Assembly: GCA_035937595.1 (NCBI GenBank)
Contig: DASZHS010000055.1
Coordinates: 1-21,807 of the forward strand
DNA length: 21,807 nt
Direction: 5' to 3'
Origin: Palsa-459 sp035937595
GTDB taxonomy: Bacteria; Actinomycetota; Acidimicrobiia; Acidimicrobiales; RAAP-2
The notes beneath the pieces were generated by a model that did not search any database, was not told the origin of the DNA, and saw only the letters and a program-made list of their open reading frames with translations. The translations under genes were made by a program, and so were the position numbers. Shown piece by piece: positions 6,616 through 14,098 of the stretch (position 1 is its first letter; every line of letters begins with the position of its first letter).

Positions 6616-8310
6616 TCAGCGGGTCGAACGTCGGACGTACAGGAGTGCGTAGGTGTGCACGCCGAGGACCTGGCCGCTTCGCGGGTCGGGCCGCCAACCT
6701 TCCTTCCTGAGCAACGACGTGAAGAACGTTGCGACGGGCACGTCGTAGCGCGCCGCCCCGATCCCGACGTCGAAGGTCCCGAACGTGTAGCCGACGTACC
6801 AGATCCGCGTCGCGTGTGCCTGCGCTTCGGTGAACTCGGGCAGCGGCACGCCGTAGTGGCGGGCGATGAACGTCGTCGCAGGTCGCAGCGACACCGGCCG
6901 GAACCCCTGCGGCCACACGGGCGTGCCGCCGACGTGAACCTCGCACGGTGCCAGCGCGTAGTAGCACCAGCCGAAGGAGTTGAACGTGTCCACGAAGACG
7001 ACGTCGCCGTGGCGCTCGAGTGGCGCGAGGCGCGCCTCGAGCCCGCGGAGCGAGATGGTCGGGTACACCGCGCGGTGCGTGACGCCGAAGGCGACGGCGC
7101 CGGCGAGCAGCGCGCCGGCGAGCGTGACGGCGAGCGCCTTGGCAGGTGCCCACGCCACCGTGAGCCGACGAGCTCGGGGGCTGAGCGCGCGGACCGCGGC
7201 CGCCAGACAGACGAGCAGCGCGGGATACAGCACCTCGTCGGTGCGGCCGTCGCCGAGCGGGACGCGGTCCGCGACGGCCAGGACGACGGCGACCACGAGC
7301 GAGAGCGCCGCCGCGAGCTCGGGGGTGACCACGCGGCCGCGGAGCGAGGCGACGATCGGCACCAGGATCGCGACGGCGAGGACCAGGACCCCGACGGCGA
7401 GCGCGCTCGCGTCGTGGACCCCCCGCGCCTGGCGGTAGAAGCTGACCGGCACGGGGTAGGCGAGCACGGCGTGGAGGAAGCCGCCGAAGATGAGCGAGAT
7501 GCTCCGCTCGACGCTCGCGAGCGACCGATAGTCGACGAGGAACCCGCGGCGTCGCCAGTTGGTCGTGAGCACGGACGGCAACGTGCGGAGGAGCACGGCC
7601 CACACCGCGAGGACCCCCGCCGCCGTCGCCCCGAGCCAGGCCGCCGTTGGCCACCGCCACACGCGATCGCGCCACGCGACGAGCACGACGGCGAGCCAGA
7701 CGCCGGCCACCACGGGCGCACATCCTGCCGACACGAAGAAGGCCGCGACGGAGACGACGGCGAGCGCCGCCAGGCGAGGCGACGACGGCGCGCGGCGGAC
7801 CCGCTCTGCCAGCACGAGCAGCACGCACCCCGCGAGCAGGTCGAACGGGTACTCCTTCACCCTCGTCGCGTACTGCACCGCGACCGGGCTCACCGTGACC
7901 ACGACGGCCGCCGCGAACGCGACCCACCTCGGGTTGCGGAGCCAGCGGACGAGCGCGTAGACGGCCGGGATCGCCGCGAGCCCGAGAGCGAAGGCGGGGA
8001 GCTGCGCCCACCAGGTCGTCGCGGGGTCGAGCCGGATCCAGGTCCGCATCGCGAGGCCGTACCCGGGCGCCGTCAACACCATGTGGACCGCGGCGCCGAC
8101 GCCGACGCGCGCCGGCATCGCCGCCCAGGCGTCGTCGAACCAGAGGTCCAGGCTGGTGAAGCCGTGCGCTCGCGAGAACGCGCCCAGCACGACCAGCCCG
8201 ACGACGCCGGCGACCTCGACGGCGGTGACCGGACGCGACGTCGTCGCCGGTTGCTCACCGCGTGCTGTGACGTCCGCCGCCGTCGTTGAGGCGGACCCGG
8301 CGGTCGTCAT
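6616..8310 (-). CDS. GT-C fold membrane glycosyltransferase (GT39/ArnT-like)
   Basis: A 564-residue multispanning protein. After a short polar N-terminus and the first helix (residues 31-46) comes the first extracytoplasmic loop with DLWFDDAWAA, Asp55, Asp59 and Asp60; the acidic pair in this loop is the hallmark catalytic position of GT-C enzymes using polyprenyl-phosphate sugars. A second family-typical element is ATRVKEYPFD in the next loop. About ten further helices follow, then a soluble C-terminal part of about 160 residues containing NSFGWCYYAL and the IWYVGYTFG segment. It probably transfers a sugar from a lipid carrier to an exported acceptor, which is not identifiable here. Start ATG 8310 lacks a clear Shine-Dalgarno; a TAGCCT element 10 nt upstream would give a very short leader. 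Gaps to both neighbours are under 100 bp. Confidence 0.82.
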   Translation of the reverse strand: MTTAGSASTTAADVTARGEQPATTSRPVTAVEVAGVVGLVVLGAFSRAHGFTSLDLWFDDAWAAMPARVGVGAAVHMVLTAPGYGLAMRTWIRLDPATTWWAQLPAFALGLAAIPAVYALVRWLRNPRWVAFAAAVVVTVSPVAVQYATRVKEYPFDLLAGCVLLVLAERVRRAPSSPRLAALAVVSVAAFFVSAGCAPVVAGVWLAVVLVAWRDRVWRWPTAAWLGATAAGVLAVWAVLLRTLPSVLTTNWRRRGFLVDYRSLASVERSISLIFGGFLHAVLAYPVPVSFYRQARGVHDASALAVGVLVLAVAILVPIVASLRGRVVTPELAAALSLVVAVVLAVADRVPLGDGRTDEVLYPALLVCLAAAVRALSPRARRLTVAWAPAKALAVTLAGALLAGAVAFGVTHRAVYPTISLRGLEARLAPLERHGDVVFVDTFNSFGWCYYALAPCEVHVGGTPVWPQGFRPVSLRPATTFIARHYGVPLPEFTEAQAHATRIWYVGYTFGTFDVGIGAARYDVPVATFFTSLLRKEGWRPDPRSGQVLGVHTYALLYVRRSTR

Positions 8311-8367
8311 CGGTGCGCTGAGGCTACTTCGACGGCTCGCGGCGATCGACGTCCAGCCGGTGCGGCG

Positions 8368-9114
8368 TCAGAGGTCGGACTGGATCCTGCGCACCGCGCG
8401 CCGGACGATGGGGCGGGGCACGAACCGCGTCGCGAACGCGCCTGCCTTGTTGAGGGTGCCGGGCACCGCGACCACGGTGCCCCGGTCCATCGCGGTGAGA
8501 CAGGCGTGGGCCATCTCCGCCGAGGACGGGAACCGCCCGTGCCCGAAGCGCGACTCCTGGATGCCCGCGACACGCTGGAACTCGCTGACGAAGGGTCCTG
8601 GGCAGAAGGCCGTCGCCGTCACCCCCGAGCCGCGGAGCTCCTCGGCGATCGCCTCGGTGAACGACAGGACGTACGCCTTGGTGGCGTAGTACACGGCCAT
8701 CATCGGGCCGGGCTGGAACGCCGCGGTCGACGCGACGTTGACGATGCGACCGGCCCCCCTCGTGACCATGCCGGGCAGCCACCTGGCCGTGAGGTCCGTG
8801 AGCGCGGCGACGTTGACCTCGACCATCCGGTCGCTGACGTCGCGCGCCGTGGCGGCGAACGTGCCGGCGCTCGCGAACCCTGCGTTGTTGACGAGGATGT
8901 CGACCTCGTCGACGGCGTCGGCGAGCTCGTCGCGACCCTCTGGTGTGGAGAGGTCCGCCGCGACGGCCTGGATGCGCGGCGTGGAAGCAGCGAGCTCCGC
9001 GAGCGCGTCGCTGCGCCGAGCAACGGCCACGACGCGCTCGCCTCGCGCGGCGAGGCGTCCCGCGAGCTCGCGCCCGAGGCCGCTCGAGGCACCCGTCACG
9101 ACCGCGGTTCCCAA
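8368..9114 (-). CDS. Short-chain dehydrogenase/reductase (SDR)
   Basis: A 248-residue classical SDR. The NAD(P)-binding TGASSGLG lies at residues 7-14, an acidic/basic cofactor region at VAVARRSDAL, the NNAG motif at 76-79, and the catalytic Ser129, Tyr142 and Lys146 in the usual S-x12-Y-x3-K arrangement; CPGPF follows. The arginines after beta2 favour NADP(H). The start codon is TTG at 9114: a strong GGGAGG Shine-Dalgarno sits 5 nt before it and the family begins exactly there. The substrate is unknown; the C-terminus is short and basic (RPIVRRAVRRIQSDL). It lies between the ketopantoate-reductase-like gene (65 bp upstream) and the GT-C gene (57 bp downstream), all leftward, so a shared transcript is possible. 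Confidence 0.92.
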   Translation of the reverse strand: MGTAVVTGASSGLGRELAGRLAARGERVVAVARRSDALAELAASTPRIQAVAADLSTPEGRDELADAVDEVDILVNNAGFASAGTFAATARDVSDRMVEVNVAALTDLTARWLPGMVTRGAGRIVNVASTAAFQPGPMMAVYYATKAYVLSFTEAIAEELRGSGVTATAFCPGPFVSEFQRVAGIQESRFGHGRFPSSAEMAHACLTAMDRGTVVAVPGTLNKAGAFATRFVPRPIVRRAVRRIQSDL

Positions 9115-9119
9115 TGTGG

Positions 9120-9125
9120 CCTCCC
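9120..9125 (-). promoter_or_regulatory. Shine-Dalgarno deciding a TTG start
   Basis: The - strand reads GGGAGG, then five bases, then TTG. This is the strongest ribosome binding site near any candidate start of the SDR gene and supports the unusual TTG codon at 9114. Confidence 0.75.
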
Positions 9126-9179
9126 TGCGCCGCGCGTGCCCCGCCGGATGCTACCGAGCGAGTCCAGGTCCGCCGTTCG

Positions 9180-10160
9180 TCACGTCCCGCGACCGGGTGC
9201 GAGGACCTCGAGCATCGCGTCGGCCGAGCGCGACGCCGGCGGCTCGTGCGAGCGTGCCAGCTCGTTGGCGAGCTGCTGCAGTCGCTCGTTGACCGGCGTC
9301 GCGACGCCGAAGAGCCGACCGAGGAGCACGATCTCCCCGGTCAGGTAGTCGGTCTCGACGACACCCGCGGACCTCGCGAGGCTCTGCCAGGTCGAGCCAC
9401 CGCCCCTGGGTCGCTCGCCGATCGGTCGCGCGGTGAGTAGGGCACCCCGTCGCGCCGCGTCCTCCTCGGCGCCGACGGCGTCGATCCCCGCCGCTTCGAG
9501 GCACTGCTGACCCTCGCGTCGGGCGAGCTCGGCGAGCTGCCGGGCGGCTTCGTCGGGCTGGAACGACGCCTCGACGGCGTTGCCGAGGTTCATGAGCAGC
9601 TTCCCCCACTTCCATCTCGCGATGTCGTCGCGCGACACCGACGAGTACGTGGCGCCGCTGAGCGTCCCCGCGATCCCGTCGGCGACGGCGTCGCGGCCCG
9701 CAGGCCAGCGGCCGAGGTCCATCAGCCCCGTCACGGGCGACGAGCTCGCCTGCACGACGCCGGGGTCGAGGTGCGAGGCGGGGCACATCACGCACATGCT
9801 GTAGACGTTCTTGAAGCGACGCAGCGCGGAGCGCTCGTTGTCCACGCCGTTCTGGGCGCACACGACGGGAGTGTCGGCGGGTGCACAGGCCGCGAGGGCC
9901 TCGAGGGCCGTGACGGTGTCCTGGCTCTTCATCGCGAGCACGACCACGTCCCCCTCGCCGATGCGCGCGTCAGCGGGCTGGCCGACGGCCTCGACGTCGA
10001 CGGTGACGGTCGCGTCCGGGGACTCGATGGTGAGTCCCTTGCTGCGGATCGCCTCGAGGTGCGGGCCCCTGGCCACGAGCACCACGTCGCTTCCGTGCTC
10101 GGCGAGGCGTCCGCCGAGCACGCCGCCGATCGCGCCCGCGCCGTAGACCACGAACCGCAC
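9180..10160 (-). CDS. Ketopantoate reductase family protein (PanE/ApbA-like)
   Basis: A 326-residue NADPH-dependent 2-dehydropantoate 2-reductase family member. It has the N-terminal Rossmann motif GAGAIGG (7-13) after the first strand VRFVVY, AMKSQDT (76-82), the substrate-region QNGVDNE (103-109), and the C-terminal helical domain with RWKWGKLLMNLGNA, in which Lys187 and Asn191 occupy the conserved catalytic and substrate positions. True PanE makes pantoate for CoA synthesis; many actinobacterial paralogues have other 2-oxoacid substrates, so I give no symbol. GTG 10160 is preferred: a GAGG element lies about 9 nt upstream and the fold starts at residue 2. Longer frames would run into the divergent acyl-CoA synthetase gene, whose start is 94 bp away. 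Confidence 0.9.
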   Translation of the reverse strand: MRFVVYGAGAIGGVLGGRLAEHGSDVVLVARGPHLEAIRSKGLTIESPDATVTVDVEAVGQPADARIGEGDVVVLAMKSQDTVTALEALAACAPADTPVVCAQNGVDNERSALRRFKNVYSMCVMCPASHLDPGVVQASSSPVTGLMDLGRWPAGRDAVADGIAGTLSGATYSSVSRDDIARWKWGKLLMNLGNAVEASFQPDEAARQLAELARREGQQCLEAAGIDAVGAEEDAARRGALLTARPIGERPRGGGSTWQSLARSAGVVETDYLTGEIVLLGRLFGVATPVNERLQQLANELARSHEPPASRSADAMLEVLAPGRGT

Positions 10161-10203
10161 GTCCCGATCCTCGCACGGGTTGTGCTGCTCGGCGGCCAGC
10201 CGG

Positions 10204-10229
10204 ACCGCGCGCGACGCGGTCACTATGGT
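10204..10229. promoter_or_regulatory. Inverted repeat and -10-like box in the divergent intergenic region
   Basis: ACCGCG (10204-10209) and CGCGGT (10215-10220) form a perfect inverted repeat with a 5-bp spacer. It is followed by TATGGT (10224-10229), a plausible -10 box for the acyl-CoA synthetase gene. No matching -35 is visible. The repeat could be an operator for the divergent pair; this is inference. Confidence 0.35.
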
Positions 10230-10254
10230 CGCCCCCAGCGGACCGGGAGGAGCG

Positions 10255-11802
10255 ATGCGGATCGAGCTCAACGTGGGCGACTTCCTCGCGCGCGCGGCCT
10301 TCGTGGCGCCCGAGCGCGTCGCCATCGTCGACGAGCCGGGCGCACCCGGCACGCTGGGCGAGGTCACCTACGCCTCGATGCACCGTCGGGCAGCTGCGCT
10401 CGCCTCGACCCTCGACGAGCTCGGGATCCCCCACGGCGCCAGGGTCGCCATCGTCAGCCCGAACGCGGCGCGGTTCCTGATCGCGTTCTTCGGCGTGAGC
10501 GGGTACGGGCGCGTGCTCGTGCCCGTCAACTTCCGCCTCAACGCGGCCGAGGTCCGCTACATCGTCGGGCACTCGGGCGCCGACGTCGTGCTCTACGACC
10601 CCGAGTTCGCCGGGCTGCTCGCCGACGTGCACGTGGCGCACACCGTTCGGCTCGACGGCCACGACGACGACCCGTGGTTCGCCGAGGACGCCGATCGCCC
10701 CGAACCGCGGCGTGCGGCGCCCGACGAGGAGGCCTCGTGCTCGATCAACTACACGTCGGGCACGACGGCGAACCCGAAGGGCGTCCAGCTCACCCACCGG
10801 AACTGCTGGCTGAACGCCGCGAGCTTCGGCTGGCACCTGGGCGTGAGCGATCGCGACGTGCTGCTGCACACCCTCCCGATGTTCCACGCGAACGGCTGGG
10901 GGATGCCGTACGCGGCGACGGCCATGGCGGCCCGCCACGTCGTGCTCCGCAAGGTCGACGGCGAGGAGATCCTCGCGCGCGTCGAGCGCGAGGGCGTCTC
11001 GCTCATGTGCGGGGCGCCGGCGGTCGTCGCCATGGTCCTCGAGGCCGCCGCGGCCAGGGCCGCCGCCAAGAGGCCGGTGCCGGGACAGGGCACCGTGCGC
11101 ATCGTCGTCGCGGGCGCGCCGCCGCCGCGTCGCCTCATCGAGCGCGTCGAGGCCGAGCTCGGCTGGGAGTTCATCCAGATCTACGGGTTGACCGAGACGT
11201 CGCCGCTCCTCACCATCAACCGGGCGCCGGCCGAGTGGGACGGCGTCGACCCGAAGGAGCGCGCCGGGCTGCTCGGGCGCGCCGGCGTCCCGGCCGTCGG
11301 CGTCGAGGTTGCCGTCGACGTCGACGGGGAGCTGCTCGCTCGGTCGAACCACGTCTTCGAGAGCTACTGGGACCAGCCGACGGAGACCGCGAGGGCCCTC
11401 GAGGGCGGCTGGTTCCACACCGGCGACGGCGGCTTCCTGGACGGGCCCTATGCCGTCATCACGGATCGCCGAAAGGACGTCATCATCACCGGCGGCGAGA
11501 ACGTGAGCTCGATCGAGGTCGAGGACTGCCTCTTCCAGCACCCCGCGGTCGCCGAGGCGGCGGTGATCGGCGTCCCCGACGAGACGTGGGGCGAGTCGGT
11601 GAAGGCGCTCGTCGTCCTGCGCGCCGGCCATGACGTGACGGAGGCCGAGCTCATCGAGCACTGCCGGCGGGCGCTCGCCCACTTCAAGGCACCCAAAACC
11701 GTCGAGTTCCGTGGCGAGCTCGCCCGGACCGCCACGGGCAAGCTCCAGAAGTTCAAGCTCCGCGAGCCCTACTGGGCGAGCCTCGACCGCGCCGTCAACT
11801 AG
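10255..11802 (+). CDS. Acyl-CoA synthetase / AMP-dependent ligase (FadD-like)
   Basis: A 515-residue ANL-superfamily enzyme that would activate a carboxylic acid with ATP to an acyl adenylate and then to acyl-CoA. Visible motifs are the P-loop YTSGTTANPKG from Tyr166, the substrate-pocket stretch LPMFHANGWG, the IYGLTETSP adenine motif, the GWFHTGDGG aspartate motif, the hinge DRRKDVIITGGENVSS, and the C-terminal ATGKLQKFKLRE with catalytic Lys496. The substrate cannot be read; the size and motifs match medium/long-chain acyl-CoA ligases of actinobacteria. ATG 10255 is chosen because GGGAGGAG lies just upstream; in-frame codons before it would overlap the divergent promoter region. The gene is not obviously in an operon: a GC-rich hairpin region and a new promoter-like element follow. 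Confidence 0.93.
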   Translation: MRIELNVGDFLARAAFVAPERVAIVDEPGAPGTLGEVTYASMHRRAAALASTLDELGIPHGARVAIVSPNAARFLIAFFGVSGYGRVLVPVNFRLNAAEVRYIVGHSGADVVLYDPEFAGLLADVHVAHTVRLDGHDDDPWFAEDADRPEPRRAAPDEEASCSINYTSGTTANPKGVQLTHRNCWLNAASFGWHLGVSDRDVLLHTLPMFHANGWGMPYAATAMAARHVVLRKVDGEEILARVEREGVSLMCGAPAVVAMVLEAAAARAAAKRPVPGQGTVRIVVAGAPPPRRLIERVEAELGWEFIQIYGLTETSPLLTINRAPAEWDGVDPKERAGLLGRAGVPAVGVEVAVDVDGELLARSNHVFESYWDQPTETARALEGGWFHTGDGGFLDGPYAVITDRRKDVIITGGENVSSIEVEDCLFQHPAVAEAAVIGVPDETWGESVKALVVLRAGHDVTEAELIEHCRRALAHFKAPKTVEFRGELARTATGKLQKFKLREPYWASLDRAVN

Positions 11803-11833
11803 CCGCCAGCGAGCCACGGGCGCCCGCGCAGAC

Positions 11834-11869
11834 GGGCCCAGTGGTCCCCTGAAAGGGCCCGCCGCGGGC
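11834..11869 (+). terminator. GC-rich hairpin region downstream of the ligase gene
   Basis: Two copies of the palindrome GGGCCC (11834-11839 and 11855-11860) can pair across a 15-nt loop, and GCCCG/CGGGC (11857-11869) forms an alternative small stem. It lies 32 nt after the stop codon and has no U-tract. Terminator function is tentative. Confidence 0.35.
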
Positions 11870-11887
11870 GGACAGGACGCTTCGTGC

Positions 11888-11912
11888 GAACCGATGCGCC
11901 GTCCGGCGCGTC
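11888..11912 (+). promoter_or_regulatory. ECF-type promoter-like sequence before the sigma factor
   Basis: GAACC at 11888-11892 and CGTC at 11909-11912 are separated by exactly 16 bp, matching the common ECF sigma pattern (an AAC-containing -35 and a CGTC -10). The spacer carries a GCGCC/GGCGC inverted repeat (11896-11909). The predicted RNA would begin near 11919 and give a leader of roughly 35-40 nt before the GTG at 11956. Because ECF factors often drive their own gene, this suggests autoregulation. Confidence 0.5.
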
Positions 11913-11955
11913 AGTACAACCAGAAGGTCCGGCAGGCGGGCCCGAGAGGACCGAC

Positions 11956-12513
11956 GTGACCGACGTGGCCGTCACCGCAGAGGTCGCCGCCTTGGAAGGG
12001 TGGCTCGAGGAGGGGTACACAACGTCGTTCCGCACCGCGTGCCTGATCCTCGGGAACCGCGCCGACGCCGAGGAGGCCGTGCAGGAGGCCTACCTGCGGG
12101 CGTGGCGGTTCCGCGACTCGCTTCCCACCGGGGTGGACGGCCGGAGGTGGCTGTTCCGTGTCGTGGTGAACACCTGCAACTCGAAGCTCCGCAAGGAGAT
12201 CCCGCACCGCGACCGGCGCGCACGCGACGAGGCCCTCGACACGGTGGCATCCGTTCGCGACCCCATGGGAGACGCCACGGTCGCCCACGACGTGGTCGCC
12301 GCCCTCCAGGACCTCCCGATCCAGCTCCGCGTCGTCGTCGTCCTCCGGTACTACGCCGACCTCAGCGAGCGAGAGATCGCCACCGCGATCGGGCGCCCTG
12401 CCGGGACCGTCAAGTCGAGGCTCCACGAGGCGCGGCGACTGCTCGCCGCGCACCCCTCGCTCACCGACGGTGCGCTCGACCACACAACGATCGACTCGGA
12501 GGTGCGCTCATGA
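11956..12513 (+). CDS. RNA polymerase ECF-type sigma factor (sigma-70 family)
   Basis: A 185-residue group 4 sigma factor. Region 2 contains ACLILGNRADAEEAVQEAYL and RAWRF (about residues 27-52), with the DAEEAVQE helix that contacts core polymerase, followed by RWLFRVVVNTC. Region 4 has LPIQLRVVVVLRYYADLSER, then EIATAIGRPAGTVKSRLHEA, the helix-turn-helix for -35 recognition. Regions 1 and 3 are absent, as expected. GTG 11956 is chosen because AGAGGA lies about 6 nt upstream and because the ATG 72 bp earlier would precede the predicted transcription start. Its stop overlaps the ATG of the DUF4349 gene by 4 bp (ATGA), pointing to coupled synthesis and a functional pair. Confidence 0.92.
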   Translation: MTDVAVTAEVAALEGWLEEGYTTSFRTACLILGNRADAEEAVQEAYLRAWRFRDSLPTGVDGRRWLFRVVVNTCNSKLRKEIPHRDRRARDEALDTVASVRDPMGDATVAHDVVAALQDLPIQLRVVVVLRYYADLSEREIATAIGRPAGTVKSRLHEARRLLAAHPSLTDGALDHTTIDSEVRS

Positions 12514-13664
12514 CGGACCCACTCGACGAGCAGCAGCTCCGACGTGCGCTCCGCGGCGCGGCCGCGACGTGGGACCCCTCGCCGGGGGCGAGGGAGCGGG
12601 TCCTCCTCGCCGCGAGTGCGCGCGAGGCGCCGCCCGAGGTTCCGGAGGACGACGAGGACGCCGGCGTCGCCAAGCCGCGGCGCCGGCATCGTGTGCTCCT
12701 CCCGCTCGGCGCCGCCGCCGCGGTCCTCCTCGTCACCGCCCTTGTCCTCTCCCTCACGACGCAGGGCCCGCCCGTCCAGCCGCTCGGTGGTCACGGCCTT
12801 GCCGGCGTGAGCTCGCCGTACTCCTCGACGACCATCCCGTCGGGGTTCGCCGCGCCGCTTGGGCTGAAGCGGGCGTCTCCGCTGGAATACGGCACCATCA
12901 CCTACGGCGCCGCCGGCGTCACGCAGTCGACCGGCCAAGCCAACCAGGGGGCGATCTCGAACACCACGGCCGCTCCGCCCGCGATCGGGACGACGCCGGC
13001 GAAGGTCGTCGCGGTGGGCGCGATCGCGATGAGGGTCCCCTCGCCGCGACTCCAGACGGTGCTCGCCCAGCTCACCTCGCTCGTCCGCAATGACGGCGGC
13101 TACGTCGCCAACTCCAAGGTCAACGCCGGCTCTGGTGGTGCGTCCTCGACGGCCTCGATCGTGCTGCGCGTCCCTCAGCACCACTTCGACGCGCTCGTGA
13201 TCGGCGCCCAGAAGCTGGGGACGCCGACGTCCGTGGTCACCAACTCCGCCGACGTCACCGGTGAGTTCGTGGACTACGAGGCACGCATCGCCGCCCTCGA
13301 GGCCAGTCGGGCGCAGTACCTGGCGATCCTGAAGAGGGCTGGATCGATCCCGGACATCCTCGCCGTGCAGGCCCAGATCAACAACCTCCAGTCAGAGATC
13401 GAGCAGCTGAAGGGGGCGCGCAACGTCCTCGTCAATGAGGCCGCCTACAGCACCCTCACCATCACGCTGAACCCGGGGCAGAGCACGAGCGCCGCGGCGT
13501 CCGGGCTCGCCACGGCCTGGCACGACAGCATCGGGGGCTTCGTCAGGGGATTCGAGTGGCTCGTGCGCGCGGCCGGCCCGGCGATCTTCGCGCTGCTGTG
13601 CCTGCTCGTGCTCCTCGTCCTCGGCCGTCTCGGCTGGCGTGCCGCGCGACGTCGCATGCTCTGA
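12510..13664 (+). CDS. DUF4349 membrane protein, probable partner of the ECF sigma factor
   Basis: A 384-residue protein. Residues 1-60 are cytoplasmic and charged (DPLDEQQLRRALRGAAATWD, then a PEDDED stretch and a basic KPRRRHR). A transmembrane helix spans about 62-83. A low-complexity Ser/Thr/Gly/Pro linker follows, then a DUF4349 domain from about residue 168 with AIAMRVPSP, VVTNSADVTGEFVDYEARI, and a predicted coiled coil at about 255-311. A second helix near 357-375 ends with WRAARRRML. GGAGG lies 7 nt before the ATG. The position right behind an ECF gene and the N-in topology suggest an anti-sigma or signal-transducing role, but no zinc anti-sigma HxxxCxxC motif is present in the first 60 residues. 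DUF4349 has no firmly known function. Confidence 0.88.
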   Translation: MTDPLDEQQLRRALRGAAATWDPSPGARERVLLAASAREAPPEVPEDDEDAGVAKPRRRHRVLLPLGAAAAVLLVTALVLSLTTQGPPVQPLGGHGLAGVSSPYSSTTIPSGFAAPLGLKRASPLEYGTITYGAAGVTQSTGQANQGAISNTTAAPPAIGTTPAKVVAVGAIAMRVPSPRLQTVLAQLTSLVRNDGGYVANSKVNAGSGGASSTASIVLRVPQHHFDALVIGAQKLGTPTSVVTNSADVTGEFVDYEARIAALEASRAQYLAILKRAGSIPDILAVQAQINNLQSEIEQLKGARNVLVNEAAYSTLTITLNPGQSTSAAASGLATAWHDSIGGFVRGFEWLVRAAGPAIFALLCLLVLLVLGRLGWRAARRRML

Positions 13665-14025
13665 ACCTCGCCTCGACACCCGTCACGGACATCCAAGGCC
13701 GCGGCTCGCGGACCGACGACGCCGTGCCGAGCGACGCCGCGACGCGCGCGGCCCCGCGAGCGCGTCATGCTCGACGTGCCCTGCACCGTTCCGATCGACC
13801 CAGTGCCGTGAGTGGCGCCCACGACCGACGTCACGCGCGGTTCGAGCGCGCGCTGGTGATCGCGCTTCGGTTGGCGACGGCGAGTGGCGAACGACTTGAC
13901 GCACCCGACGTGGGTGTGTCACGTGCGGCGTCGACACACCGGTCATGTCGTGTGTCAATGTGCGCGACGGCGCCGCTTCGCGTAAGTTTCGCAAGTTCGT
14001 GAATGAACCTGGAGCGGAGGAAGCA
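13665..14025. other. Intergenic region with inverted repeats, no convincing gene
   Basis: This 361-bp stretch separates the DUF4349 gene from the secreted nucleoside-hydrolase-like gene. Open frames here lack ribosome sites and recognisable products. It holds a small hairpin after the DUF4349 stop (CCGCG/CGCGG, 13699-13711), a second one (CGCGC/GCGCG, 13834-13850), a TTGACG element at 13896-13901 without a good -10 at the usual distance, and an array of GTGTGTC and GACACAC motifs described separately. The coding frame of the next gene stays open back to an ATG at 13945, so part of this stretch could be translated. Confidence 0.6.
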
Positions 14026-14098
14026 ATGCAGGACGTGTGTCGGTCGCGAGCCAGTGTTCCCCAGAAGCTGACGAATCCGGTGCGGCAACAAGTGTGTC
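13914..14098. repeat. GTGTGTC/GACACAC motif array and degenerate repeat around the start of the NH/Ig gene
   Basis: GTGTGTC occurs at 13914, 13950, 14035 and 14092, with one inverted copy GACACAC at 13933. The copies at 13914/13933 and 13933/13950 form two overlapping inverted repeats with 12- and 10-bp loops. The copies at 13950, 14035 and 14092 each begin a longer degenerate repeat ending in an AAG-rich part. The last two are spaced exactly 57 bp (19 codons) and read VCRSRASVPQKLTNPV and VCQSRVRVTAKLTKGV in the gene frame. Confidence 0.6.

Noticed and set aside
6655..8289. Long open frame antisense to the GT-C glycosyltransferase gene
   Set aside because: The product is an Arg/Asp/His-rich low-complexity chain, whereas the opposite strand has a clear membrane-protein pattern and GT-C motifs.
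10255..10367. Longer N-terminus for the ketopantoate-reductase-like protein, starting at 10367
   Set aside because: The extra residues lie antisense inside the acyl-CoA synthetase gene and the Rossmann fold starts at GTG 10160.
13831..13855. A GGTTCGAGC sequence resembling a tRNA T-loop
   Set aside because: The flanking bases do not form acceptor, D or anticodon stems; it is part of a simple CGCGC/GCGCG hairpin.
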